64,000 nt of DNA from Pelodera strongyloides (Eukaryota; Nematoda; Chromadorea; Rhabditida; Rhabditidae): contig JAANDG010000199.1 in the NCBI GenBank assembly GCA_036852015.1, positions 1 through 64,000 on the forward strand, given 5' to 3'. The notes beneath the pieces are model-generated. The model saw only the letters and a program-made list of their open reading frames with translations, made no database searches and had not been told where the DNA came from. Both the position numbers and the translations under genes were made by a program. Below, in pieces: positions 11,545-21,889 of the stretch. Within the stretch, counting starts at the first letter, position 1. Every line of letters begins with the position of its first letter.

Positions 11545-12218
11545 CATGTTTGCGATTCTCAATAGCGAAAATGACAAATGCCTGTCCATGTAAATAACAA
11601 GGTCCCGCAGCGATTTTGAATCTAGTACGGATCCATTTCAAATAGTACAGATCTGATCCACTTTCGCGCAGGAACATGTGAAATGCGTTATTAGGGCGCG
11701 TTCTGGTTGCCCTTTCCGAAAGAGAAAGAGGCAAAAACCCCGTTCGGGTTGGACTTTTCCGAAAGGGTTTAATGCTTTGTGAAAGTGAAAAGTACAGTAC
11801 ACACTTTCCGTGAACACGGAGGGGTTTTCGTTTTAAGATTTGAATCGATTTAATTGTGCACTGTGCATTTCCTTCCGGTCTTGTGCACGTACTGCCATGT
11901 GTCTGCGGGCAGGTCGGCGGTCGGGAAAAAATACAATGCCGAAATTGTGCACAAGTGCGCAGACCGTGCACATTCAAATAAAAAGTAAAAACCCTGCGTG
12001 TTCACGGAAAGTGTGTACTGTACTTTTCACTTTCACAAAGCATTAAATCCTTTCGGAAAGGTCCAACCCGAACGGGGTTTTTGCCTCTTTCTCTTTCGGA
12101 AAGAGGAACCCGAACGCGCCCTTAGCATGGGTTACGGTAGGCATTTGACATTCATGTGAAATGGCCTGAACATGGACGGCCATTTGTCTTTTTCGCAAGT
12201 GCGAATCGCAAACATGGA
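11545..12218. repeat. Large imperfect palindrome (outer foldback)
   Basis: CCATGTTTGCGATTC at the left (11545 onward) matches in inverted orientation GAATCGCAAACATGG at the right (ending 12218), and GACAAATG...GTCCATG also pairs across the two sides. The outer arms are more diverged than those of the element nested inside at 11694-12121. Confidence 0.55.
11694..12121. mobile_element. Harbinger-like MITE with about 130-bp inverted arms and TTA target duplication
   Basis: TTA (11691-11693) precedes GGGCGCGTTC at the left and TTA (12122-12124) follows GAACGCGCCC at the right. The arms stay complementary for about 130 bp, through AAAGAGAAAGAGGCAAAAACC and GTACAGTACACACTTTCCGTG-type sequence, up to a 170-bp non-coding centre. 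A 3-bp TTA duplication with GGG-starting ends fits PIF/Harbinger-type elements. No transposase is present. Confidence 0.65.
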
Positions 12219-13203
12219 TTAATTTTTTTCTTATGTTGGAGCAGGGCTGGCCACGTACAAAATTTTGAACATGATAATTTGCAATTGCGATGACTGCGTG
12301 CAAACACAGGGGACATGCACGGAATTGAACAGCGATACGCAATAGGATCAATGAAAGTATGAATACGAGAAAGTAGAAGATTTAATTTGTATACATAGGA
12401 TGTTCTTTATACAAAAGATTATTTTTTAAAAAAGGATCAAGAATTAGTCGTGGTCGTCAAAGAGAAGAATACGTCAAGCTTCCAGCACTAGGAAGGTGAA
12501 TAGAATAATCATATTTAGAGTGTGAGACATAATACAGAAAACTGCTCTGAAACGAACCTTTATTATCGCTCATCCGAACCATGCTATGATGTGAAGCTGT
12601 CGACGCCATCCCAGCTGATGATATGGTCTCCGAAAAAGACGTTGTGCTATTGCGAAACAAAACTCCAAACTGAACGGCTTATTCCAATTCCTGAAAGATT
12701 AGATTTGCAACTTACGCAAAGTTTGCAAAGAAAAGATGATATAATCATCAATAAAAAGTTGTACGTTTCAGACATGCACCATGTCTCCATCAAAATGCAG
12801 TAACAATGCGTTGAGCGTTTAACCGGGGAATTACAACTGGTTAGGTTAAGCACATTTCAAGACTTGGCCGCATCTCCACCAATAGCAAGCCAACATTTTT
12901 CCGGAAACGTTTAGAGATTATGTTGAAGCGGGGCAAATAATTATCTCCCTACTATAAACTCGACATAAAGCACGAAATCACAAACAATCAGCGACAGAAG
13001 CGGAAACAACGACGAACACCACCCAATCAATGCAAGAAAAGGCACGTGAATGAGCCGCCCATTCGACAACGATACAGTATACCCGGGACAAGAATGAATG
13101 GAAGCGGGGCACGTTTTAGAATGCAGTTGCAATCAAAATGTACGGTAACGACGGTAATTATTGATACGTCCTCGGGATCAGTTCATATACAGGAAAGTGG
13201 AAA
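12219..13203. other. Intergenic, one possible orphan exon
   Basis: No gene recognised. On the minus strand near 12550-12670 there is a Ser/Thr-rich open stretch (MASTASHHSMVRMSDNKG) ending at a GGTTCG donor-like site. It might be a distant 5' exon, but nothing links it to a gene. Confidence 0.25.
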
Positions 13204-13660
13204 CCCCGATATGGCCCCAATTATTTTCGAAAAAACCCTGATATGGCCCCGATCAAGTCCCGCAAAAAGCCCGGTATCACGAATAATCCGAACATGGGAA
13301 AGCAAAACCTCGATATGGCCCCGATCAAGTCCCTCGAAAAATCCGGCCTTGATCGGGTCATATCCGGGTTCTCTGGAAAATAATCGGGTCCATACCGAGG
13401 TTTTTGGAAATGATCGGGGCCATATCGGGGTTTTTCAAAAAATAATCGGGGCCCATATCGGGTTTTTTGGAAATGATCGGGGTTTATATCGGGGGTTTTC
13501 GAAAAATAATCGGGGCCATATCGTTTTTTTAAATAATCGGCGCTATATTGGGAACTGTTTCCGATATGGCCCCGATTATTTTCCAGAAAACCCGATATGG
13601 TCCCGATCAAGGCCGGATTTTTTGAGGGACTTGATCGGGGCCATATCGGGGTTTTTGGTT
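13204..13660. repeat. Satellite-like inverted/tandem repeat with CCCGATATGGCCCCGAT core
   Basis: The motif CCCGATATGGCCCCGAT and its reverse complement ATCGGGGCCATATCGGG recur about a dozen times, separated by short A/T runs with CGAAAA or TTTTCG. The left third is mostly one orientation, the middle the other, and the right end mixes both, so the block can fold on itself. Two long overlapping ORFs across it are by-products of a repeat without stops. It is non-coding in my view. Confidence 0.7.
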
Positions 13661-14581
13661 TTCCATACATGTATTAAATGGCGAAACCATCTGGCGACGA
13701 TTTTTGAATAGTCCAATCCATTTAGTGATGAAAAATAATAATAACGGTTTATTAGTTAACAATCAATACAAATAAAGAACGTCAACCAAAGGGAACCCTA
13801 AGGCCCCGCGCCTTACAACGCGAAAGTACTTAACTTACTAGGAACCAATGTTCTGCTGGCCACTGGGGTGAAACAAACATGAATATTTAATTGAAAACAA
13901 ATTACACAAGGAAAAACATAAACTTAAGACATAAGACAAAACACATAAAGACAAACTACAAACATGATAAAACTAAGGCGCGAAAACATAAGAACAACAT
14001 AAACGTATAACCTATATGACAAACAAACTCAAGATGACAACACAACGAAACAAATAACATAAAAACATACAACTCTCGATTGTCAGCAAATGTTCGCCAG
14101 ATAGCCCCTATAGTGGTTGTCTAATGGTCTTTAACCAGTAAACAAATGGTGTTCCTTTGGAAACCCTTTTGGTGGCTGGCTTCCTTCGGGTTTCCTGTGG
14201 TTGCGCTAATAATACGAATATATAACGTACGATGATCTTCCAGGGATACAATAGGAATATGTGTAACTTTTGCGAGTGTAGAATTATGCTAGTGGCTATT
14301 CTGCACAATGCACATGTGTTCAGCAGATGGTCAATATCTTTCAAAATGTATGCAATGGAAGAGATACGATAGCCTACATCCCCACGTATAGCCTATAGCC
14401 ATTTACCTACGAACCTTTTCCGTATTTTTGTGTTGTCCAGTATTTCGCTTTACGTTTTTTTTTGTATGTATTTGTTCACGCTGTATTATTTCGCTTTTGT
14501 TCTTTTCAGAATAAAGTATTCAATATATATATATATACATAATTTTTATTTTCAAAAAGTTTGTCTAGATTGCTGACAAAA
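13661..14581. other. Intergenic flank of the LTR element
   Basis: No gene seen. Around 13760-13860 is a sequence (GGAACCCTA.GGC...GCGCCTTACAACGCG) resembling one near 22160-22215 and the first 40 bases of the window, suggesting an old dispersed repeat. The stretch 14473-14527 recurs at 49608-49661. Confidence 0.35.
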
Positions 14582-14586
14582 GTGAC

Positions 14587-14965
14587 TGTCTTGAATGTCA
14601 ATTCAAGGATAATTTAGTTTGAGATAATTAACCATAATTAATTATTATATATTCAGATGTTTATATATTCTCATGCATTTCCATAGTTTATAAGCGCACA
14701 GTAATATAATACACTATTATGCCAATCGTAACCCACAGTTTATACCATGTGTAATATGATCCCCTCTTTGGTCCTTTGTATCTCTATTTCTACCGATTGT
14801 TACACTATTACATAATTGTCTGTTTCTTTGATGTCTCTAACAAAAGTATATAATGCAAGGATATATTATGATAAATGAGGTTCAACCCTGGACAAATTGT
14901 CGTCGTCGTCTCAACAAACTCACGTCTACCAGAATACGCTACAACAGGTTGCATTCACCGTTACA
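14587..14965 (+). repeat. 5' LTR
   Basis: 379 bp, beginning TGTCTTGAATG and ending ACCGTTACA, matching 18789-19167. It is AT-rich, with a TATATAATGC box-like sequence near 14848. Confidence 0.9.
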
Positions 14966-14967
14966 TT

Positions 14968-14985
14968 TGGTGCACCTGAGGATCG
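14968..14985 (+). promoter_or_regulatory. Candidate primer-binding site
   Basis: TGGTGCACCTGAGGATCG starts two bases after the 5' LTR. It begins with TGG, as expected for a complement of a tRNA 3' CCA end. The matching tRNA was not identified. Confidence 0.45.
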
Positions 14986-15271
14986 TCTTTGCAACTACAT
15001 ATTCTCGTCGTTGCTATAGACACCCCGGATACCCGCCCGTAACCAGTAAGCGAGTTTCTCTAGCTGTTTTCTTGTCAGTGGTACCTTCATTTTACAAAGT
15101 GTTGTTTTTGTTGTTTCGGTCGTGGTCCATTGCCTCGGACCTCCGAATCCCCGTCCTGTGACACGCTTACCTTTTGGTTCAAGCAGTTCGCAGATCAACG
15201 GGTGGGGTAGAACCCTGACAAATCACACATCCACGTAGCAAGAAACAGTTAGGAAACAAGCGAGCAAGGCC

Positions 15272-18200
15272 ATGCGGTACCAGGACCTGAAAGCAAACCT
15301 GACGAAGAGATATAATGCCGCTGTCCGACTGTACGAAACCATCGCTACCGATCATGAAGCCGTTCTTGATCAGCTGAGAGGCGGATGTCCCAATGCCCGT
15401 CATCAGCTCCAAGAATACGTCGATGCCCTGCAGTGCGAGACTGTGCATCTTCACACAGCACATGCCGCAAGAGCCGCCGCCATTGCCGACTTGGACGAAG
15501 GTCAACGACGTCAAGAAGAAGTGAAGGTTCCGGAGGTCAGGGAGAAAGTGTACGAGCTGCTGAACAAGATCACTGACGCAACAGTGACCCTCCTGAGTAA
15601 CCTGAAAGCAACGAAGGTAGAGGAGGAGAAGCCGCAGCAGCAAGAAGGATCCGAAGACAGAGACAGACTGGTCTCGCCATTGGCTCAAGACGACTCCAAG
15701 ATGGATGATCAAGAAGCCGAGGATCCCGCCACACGCGCTCCCGTAACCGACAACCAGCACAACTACTCGAACTTGAACGTCAGCTACGTGCCAGAAGACG
15801 CTGGGCCGGGACCGGCCTCAGCAGGCAGCCACCAGAACTCCAACTACGTGCCAGAAGACGCTGGGCCGGGATTGGCCCCAGCAGGCAGTCACCAGAACTT
15901 CAGCTACGTGCCAGAAGACGCTGGGCCGGGACCAGCTCCAGCAGGCATGCAGCAGAACGTCGCATATCACCAGATGCAAGCCCGTTTCGACAGCCGCAAT
16001 CCCTTCACGATTCCTGATGAAGACTTCGCCCAGATCCTGATGACGACACCGCAAACTGTGCCCACAAGAAGAATTGCTGAGACGACGACACAAATGACGC
16101 TACCAAGAACCTTCCCGTACCTTCCGCCGGCTGAATCTGCAAGAAGGACGGAACAAACGCCGAGAAGTCAAGATGCCCGGTGGACCACAACTCCACGTAC
16201 GCCCGGACGGGTGGAATGGGCAGAGGACTACGAAGACTTCAAAACGCCGATGACTCACATTCCTGTGAGGACAACAGCGATGAGACCCTTCACCCTGGAC
16301 GAAAACGTGCCAAGACAGCCGATGCAAGCTGCAACCCGCGTCCACGGAACGTATCCCGCCAGAAGTGGATTCCTCCCGTTGCCGTACACCCCTCATGCTG
16401 CCAACCACGTCCCAACCGGAACCCTCGTGGACATCGGTCCCGAACCTGATCGACGGGCTGGCCAAGATGGACTACGAGCAGTTACGCAAGGAATGCAGCG
16501 ATTGACGACTGCAGAGCTTCACTATACTATTTCTGATGGGAGGTACGTCAACCAGCACGGTGTGTACGGACCGACCTACGTAAGGGAGCCAGCCGAACCA
16601 GTCATCGAGCACGTAGGAACCCGTGAACAGTCCTACGCTCTTCCGAGAAGGACCCATGCTGAGCCTGCTGCTCATCCTGTCTTCCGGGACGAAGGACGAC
16701 ACTTCCGCCCGCAGATCGATCCTCCGAAGATCCGACTTCCAACATTTCATGGACGTCGTGGAGAAGATTGGAACAAGTTCTCAAGCCTCTTCAAAGCCGT
16801 GATCCACAACCGCAGCGACATCTCGGACGAAGAGAAGCTGTGGTACCTCATCGGATGCCTGCAGGACGAAGCCTCCAATGTGATCAGCGGCCTGTCCTAC
16901 ACTGCGGAATGTTATCCGATCGCCATGGAGCTGTTGGAAGAACGCTATGGTGACCGTGACGAGGCGAAGGTGAAGCTTATCGAGGAACTCCGTCGCCTCA
17001 GAAATGGATGCAGGACAGACGGATACGGTTACTACGACAAGCTGATGTCTATCGTCAACCAACTTCGTGCGTTGGGAACGAACACAGAGGAAGAACCACT
17101 CCGAGTGCTGATCGACGACACCGTGCCGCAGTGGATTCGAACGTACATCGACCAGGAGAGACTCCGAGAACCTGCCTGGACCACTGCAAAGTTGCTGACT
17201 ACGATACGACGAGTAGTCCACTTGTTCAACAACAGACACGACCACGGGGACTTTCCGATCACTACGATCCCGGCATCAAACTCCGCGCACAGAAGACACT
17301 CTCAACAGCCGCAGAGAAGGCACGACAGCTCGCCGACCGTATTCGAAGAAACGAAGTCACCGACCAGGACGAGTATTCGACAGACAAATCGACTTGAACA
17401 GACGCCTGAAGTAAATGCGCAGGAAGGCTGGCAGCCCAGACGATGCTTCAATTGTGGAAGAACTGGGCACCTTGCAGCCCAATGCAGGACTAGGCCGAAT
17501 AACTCAACGTCCAATATTGTCTACGAGCAAATCGAAGAAATCCCGACCGTGCAGCTGACTTCGACCGACAAATGCGATAAAGGAGAGACGCCGCTGCCAA
17601 TCGCCCAGGGTCATGTGCTGAATCCAACTACAGGACGCCGTGTGAAAACCCTTATACTGTTGGACACAGGCAGCCAGAAGGACTACGTCACTGAAGCGCT
17701 CGTCAGCGCCCTGAAGCTGCCGAAGACGGACGAGAAGACTCTGACCATAAATGGATTCCTCGGAATGAAAACGAGCACGAAGGCGGCGACGACTGAGATA
17801 CTCATCGAAGGCCAAGATGGATGCAGAACAAAGGTCTCTGCCAGCTGCATCAAACGACCAGTGAATCCGATGCAAATCAAGAGAGTTGCCGAAGATGGAA
17901 GGACCCTCGTGAGCCAACTCGGGATTCCAAGCGTCATCCTTGGCAACAAAACTGCGTGGAAGTTCATCAAAGGCAAGAGCGCAGCATGTGTCGACGGCTA
18001 CAAGTGCCTGGAGAGCACGCTCGGACTCCTACTGACCGGAGAGCGTGTTGAAGAAGAAGCCACAACATGCATCTCAATCGCGCAGTGCACAGAACAGTGC
18101 ATTGGAGGAAGAAACTCGCTGAAGCCGATGAACCGCGAAGACATCGATCCGCCTCGCAAACGGAAGAAACGCCGTCCACCTCCAGTTCGAAGGCGTCGTC

Positions 18201-18493
18201 GTTTGCCCAGAGAGCAGCAAGGAGAACAGGGAGCGTTGAATGAAGCAGTCGGACGACCGAGAAACAGAGATGCTGGCAAACGAATACGACGCGAAGAGCT
18301 CAACTGTGTGGAAGCTGGCCTATATCGAGAAGGTGGGACGGAACCATTTGTGCGTCGTGGTCGTGGGCGCCGCAGAGGCTTCCATTCTGGATGGAAGGAG
18401 GTCGTGCTCAACTACAGTTCTGAATTGGACCCGGAAGAGAAGGTGCCGCTGATGTCCGGACGACGAACAGTGGCTGTACGCGGACATAGGTGA
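15272..18493 (+). CDS. Gag-protease polyprotein of the BEL/Pao-type element
   Basis: A single uninterrupted ORF of 1073 codons. Residues 1-120 are a helical N-terminus. Three tandem copies of a 20-residue unit (YVPEDAGPG...AGSHQN) lie at about 170-225. A retroelement Gag domain of the BEL type starts near 490 (IRLPTFHGRRGEDWNKFSSL, then EEKLWYLIGCLQDEASNVI). A CCHC zinc knuckle, CFNCGRTGHLAAQC, starts at residue 725. An aspartic protease active site, LLDTGS, has its Asp at 798. After the protease comes an Arg-rich tail (RKRKKRRPPPVRRRRR) and a stop; no polymerase or integrase follows. The tail sits where a Pol region would begin, which fits an internal deletion. The first ATG after the leader is taken as start. 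Confidence 0.88.
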   Translation: MRYQDLKANLTKRYNAAVRLYETIATDHEAVLDQLRGGCPNARHQLQEYVDALQCETVHLHTAHAARAAAIADLDEGQRRQEEVKVPEVREKVYELLNKITDATVTLLSNLKATKVEEEKPQQQEGSEDRDRLVSPLAQDDSKMDDQEAEDPATRAPVTDNQHNYSNLNVSYVPEDAGPGPASAGSHQNSNYVPEDAGPGLAPAGSHQNFSYVPEDAGPGPAPAGMQQNVAYHQMQARFDSRNPFTIPDEDFAQILMTTPQTVPTRRIAETTTQMTLPRTFPYLPPAESARRTEQTPRSQDARWTTTPRTPGRVEWAEDYEDFKTPMTHIPVRTTAMRPFTLDENVPRQPMQAATRVHGTYPARSGFLPLPYTPHAANHVPTGTLVDIGPEPDRRAGQDGLRAVTQGMQRLTTAELHYTISDGRYVNQHGVYGPTYVREPAEPVIEHVGTREQSYALPRRTHAEPAAHPVFRDEGRHFRPQIDPPKIRLPTFHGRRGEDWNKFSSLFKAVIHNRSDISDEEKLWYLIGCLQDEASNVISGLSYTAECYPIAMELLEERYGDRDEAKVKLIEELRRLRNGCRTDGYGYYDKLMSIVNQLRALGTNTEEEPLRVLIDDTVPQWIRTYIDQERLREPAWTTAKLLTTIRRVVHLFNNRHDHGDFPITTIPASNSAHRRHSQQPQRRHDSSPTVFEETKSPTRTSIRQTNRLEQTPEVNAQEGWQPRRCFNCGRTGHLAAQCRTRPNNSTSNIVYEQIEEIPTVQLTSTDKCDKGETPLPIAQGHVLNPTTGRRVKTLILLDTGSQKDYVTEALVSALKLPKTDEKTLTINGFLGMKTSTKAATTEILIEGQDGCRTKVSASCIKRPVNPMQIKRVAEDGRTLVSQLGIPSVILGNKTAWKFIKGKSAACVDGYKCLESTLGLLLTGERVEEEATTCISIAQCTEQCIGGRNSLKPMNREDIDPPRKRKKRRPPPVRRRRRLPREQQGEQGALNEAVGRPRNRDAGKRIRREELNCVEAGLYREGGTEPFVRRGRGRRRGFHSGWKEVVLNYSSELDPEEKVPLMSGRRTVAVRGHR

Positions 18494-18788
18494 TCATCGA
18501 GGTACTTTGAGCACTAATTAACTTTCTTTATTTGATAATTACTTTGTGGTAGACTTTGAGTTAGTTCATTTTTGTAGTTATTCATTCCTAACTTTGAATA
18601 GTGTCAGACTAACCCTTTTCCATGTACTATTGCTACTAACCTCTAATGTTCTTATACTCGATATGTTACTATATTTCATTTGCTGTTGTTCAGTCTCAAG
18701 ATTAATTTTCATGTCTAGCAAGGTGCAACATATAACCGCTTCAATCCACTAACCATTAGTTCATTGTTCATTCGCCGTTGGCCCGGAG
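18494..18788 (+). other. 3' untranslated segment of the LTR element
   Basis: T-rich non-coding DNA between the Gag-protease stop and the 3' LTR. A clear polypurine tract is not seen; only GGCCCGGAG abuts the LTR. Confidence 0.55.
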
Positions 18789-19167
18789 TGTCTTGAATGT
18801 CAATTCAAGGATAATTTAGTTTGAGATAATTAACCATAATTAATTATTATATATTCAGATGTTTATATATTCTCATGCATTTCCATAGTTTATAAGCGCA
18901 CAGTAATATAATACACTATTATGCCAATCGTAACCCACAGTTTATACCATGTGTAATATGATCCCCTCTTTGGTCCTTTGTATCTCTATTTCTACCGATT
19001 GTTACACTATTACATAATTGTCTGTTTCTTTGATGTCTCTAACAAAAGTATATAATGCAAGGATATATTATGATAAATGAGGTTCAACCCTGGACAAATT
19101 GTCGTCGTCGTCTCAACAAACTCACGTCTACCAGAATACGCTACAACAGGTTGCATTCACCGTTACA
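18789..19167 (+). repeat. 3' LTR
   Basis: 379-bp direct copy of the 5' LTR, followed directly by the GTGAC target duplication at 19168-19172. Confidence 0.9.
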
Positions 19168-19204
19168 GTGACTATTTTTCAGACGTGTTACTCTGTTCGT
19201 CTTA

Positions 19205-21250
19205 GGCGGGTCGCCAGCTAAAATATTTGCACCCGCGAACCCGCCCAGCTAAAATATTTCTACCCGCGAACCCGCCAGCTAAAATATTTCCATTGCCTAA
19301 TTCGCTGGCGAAAGCAAACTATCGTGCACCACAGAACAACATTTTGGTCCGATTGATTTTCAAAAACTTGCCTTTTTTCGATTTCATTCAGTTTTCTCCC
19401 TTTGTTTCTATGTTTTGCTTTGTTGTGTAAGGATTTGTTGTTGTTGTTGTTTTTAATGTGTATAATGTCAGTGTTTCTGTCTGGCCTGAATTTCGGAAAC
19501 AAAGTGAACGTTTGCTTTGGTTACTTTGCAGTTCACTGAAATGACTGATACATTATTTTTCTTTGCATATTTCTCCTTTGGTGTCCGCATTATTCCATGT
19601 TTTGCGATACATTCACGGTGAACAAAGCATGCCTTAATTTTAGGCTCTAGCCTGACCTGAATGACCCGTCCGTTTAAGGCACAGTCTAATGTAATAAACG
19701 GCGAAAACATATCAGCAAACGGATGAAGAAAGAAGGTACGTAATTGAAAATGGGAATAGGTAGAATTTTCGAGCTTCATATGACTTTCTTTAATACAGTG
19801 TGTACGGGAAGAATTTGTTTTATATAAATCCAAACTATCTTACATGGTGCGTAGAAAACTCGAGGTTTCGACCCAGTCTAGTTACGTGCAATTTACGTAT
19901 AGTGATGGTTAAGAGGTGTTTGTGCGTGAGGTTACCGCCCCTCCTCGATCATGTCCATGTCACTGAGCCCTCAATTATCTCCATTTTAAAGCGTATACGT
20001 TTTTAGATGGAAACGTATGACGGCCAACGGGCCAACGACTACATGAAGCCATGTTAAATCAAACGAACCACGAACCAAGCCCGTTACTATGCGAATGACA
20101 GAGTTAAAGTTCGAAGATGTCGTGTCGCAATGCACAAGGTTTGTTTATTTAATCGTTTTTTTGTGGGCGTTGTTTACTCTATCGAATTATTTTACCTAGT
20201 CGCCGCGCTTAATTTTGGCACTCCATTGATGCGTATAACCGATGCACGTGTATCCAATCAGACGCAAGGCTGAGTTTTATTATGTATCCGTCTCTAATTA
20301 TATTACTCACGTGATGGTTTTTCAGGGAAATGGGAAATCGGGCCTTCGATGGGCGGAGAAGCGTCAGACTTAATCAGCAGGATTCACAAGCTCGCATTCT
20401 TCTATTATGTGCCAGATCGCAGTTCATCGTGCAGCTCGCACATCCTAATTATTTAGTTCATTTGGCATTTTGGCATTTAGTCGTCGCCATGTGTTGACAA
20501 ATTAGCTTTTACTGTGTTTTTCATAATATTTAAGCTATGTTACCTTGCGAGCTGAGTGAGCTCTTTGATTTCGATATTTGGCATACTCTCTTATTTCGAT
20601 ATTTGTACTGATATTAGTGTTTATGTGACATTTACATGGTGTCCCAGTCCCGATCACAGGATAGAGTTTTTAATTTCAATAACAAACTTCAGCAGCGCGG
20701 TCCTCTGCAACCCTGACTTTATATTTGACTTTGGATTAGATAGGATAGTTGTGCTTCACATGTTTGTTGATGGTCTCTATTTATAGTGAGTTTTGATCTA
20801 ACAAGTTTGGCTACGTTTGGTCAGAAATGGCTACATTATGACTGGGTATAAATAGGACTATGAGTTGTGCTCTAATTTTTTGCCATTAATTTTGATTGGT
20901 AAGCCGGATAGGGGCAAGAGGGACAAGTGCTGATCATTTTAGCCAATGTATTTATGTTGGAACGTTGGAACTCGGTTGCGTTTTTACTGTTGTTTCAGTT
21001 GTTTGCACATAAAAGAATTCGCGCATCATTTGTTGTCTATGAATATGGTTTATTTGTGTGGTGTGTTTATTATTAATTCGTAGTTTATAGCGTGGTTGAA
21101 TATTCTCCCTTGTCTGCGTCTCTCCGGCGAGAGGGGATGCTACACTATTTGTAGTAAAACAGCGAAGCGCCTAGCGAAAATAATTCAATTGACACATCCG
21201 CCATGCAGGTGGACAGGCGGTTCGCCATTATTTTCGCTGGGCGGTCCGCC
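19205..21250. mobile_element. Possible TIR DNA transposon remnant (about 2 kb)
   Basis: The left end has three tandem copies of a roughly 35-bp unit containing CCCGCGAACCCGCC and AGCTAAAATATTT (19205-19295). The right end (21210-21250) carries a related sequence inverted: GGCGGACCGCCCAGCGAAAATA on the minus strand. No target duplication was recognised. The interior has a 121-codon minus-strand ORF at 19468-19833 and nothing I can assign. It may be a decayed element or two unrelated GC-rich repeats. Confidence 0.35.
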
Positions 21251-21889
21251 AAAAACGAACGCAGTAGTGCTATGGGAGGAAGAAGTTGAGTGCGGTATAT
21301 AGTGAATGTATTTATTGATCCGGTTCGAATTCAATTTTTTAATATTTGGTCATACAGCCAAATACTTATTTTACTCGTATTAGAATTCGTAGCATTTCTT
21401 TCGAAATCACAGAGATGTAGATTTCCACTAAAGTAAAATTCTTAGCGTCGAGAAGCTGAGGAATGCGGTTTCTCGAGTTTTGGCCGCATCCCAGAACAAC
21501 ACGGAATATTTTGGTCACATCCCAGAACTACACATAATAATTTTAAGTGCAATAAAATAAACGGATACTTTATTCATTTTCTTTTAATAGTTGCATTAAT
21601 GGGGAATCAGTGATAAGACATTCGCATCAGAAATCAATTAAGTGAGTTGTGACAAGTAAATAGCGCTGTCGACACAAAGAAAAACACGAGACTTTTCAAG
21701 CTTAACTACCAATTACAGTATGATCAAATAGAGGATCGATGAAAGGAGGCGGAGAGAAAGAGAGAAAGAAAACAGAACGAGAACTGAGGAGAGCAGAAAG
21801 AAGAAAGACATCAAGAGAGAAGGGGATTTACTTTAATAAAAAAACCGAAGCTCAGAATCTAGGAGGGAAAGACTTAAAAGGACAGTATT
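21251..21889. other. Intergenic, downstream of the kinase gene
   Basis: AT-rich DNA ending in a purine-rich stretch of GAGAAAGAG type. A plus-strand ORF starting at 21739 is low-complexity Lys/Glu/Arg and overlaps the 3' end of the kinase gene antisense; I do not regard it as a gene. Confidence 0.4.

Larger units (their letters stand above)
14582..19172 (+). mobile_element. Non-autonomous BEL/Pao-type LTR retrotransposon with 5-bp target duplication
   Basis: Two 379-bp direct repeats (14587-14965, 18789-19167) begin TGT and end ACA and appear identical by eye. GTGAC directly precedes the first and follows the second, a 5-bp target-site duplication. The 3.8-kb interior holds one 1073-codon Gag-protease ORF and no reverse transcriptase, RNase H or integrase. 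Apparently identical LTRs imply a recent insertion, so mobilisation in trans by a full-length relative is likely. Confidence 0.9.

Noticed and set aside
11522..11977. 151-codon minus-strand ORF in the palindrome
   Set aside because: Spans the inverted arms of a non-coding foldback element; the predicted protein has no domain.
13046..13711. 221-codon plus-strand ORF and 149-codon minus-strand ORF
   Set aside because: They follow the CCCGATATGGCCCCGAT repeat in both directions; the open frame results from the stop-poor repeat.
15179..15760. 193-codon minus-strand ORF opposite Gag
   Set aside because: Antisense shadow of the Gag-protease ORF, with no recognisable domain and skewed composition.
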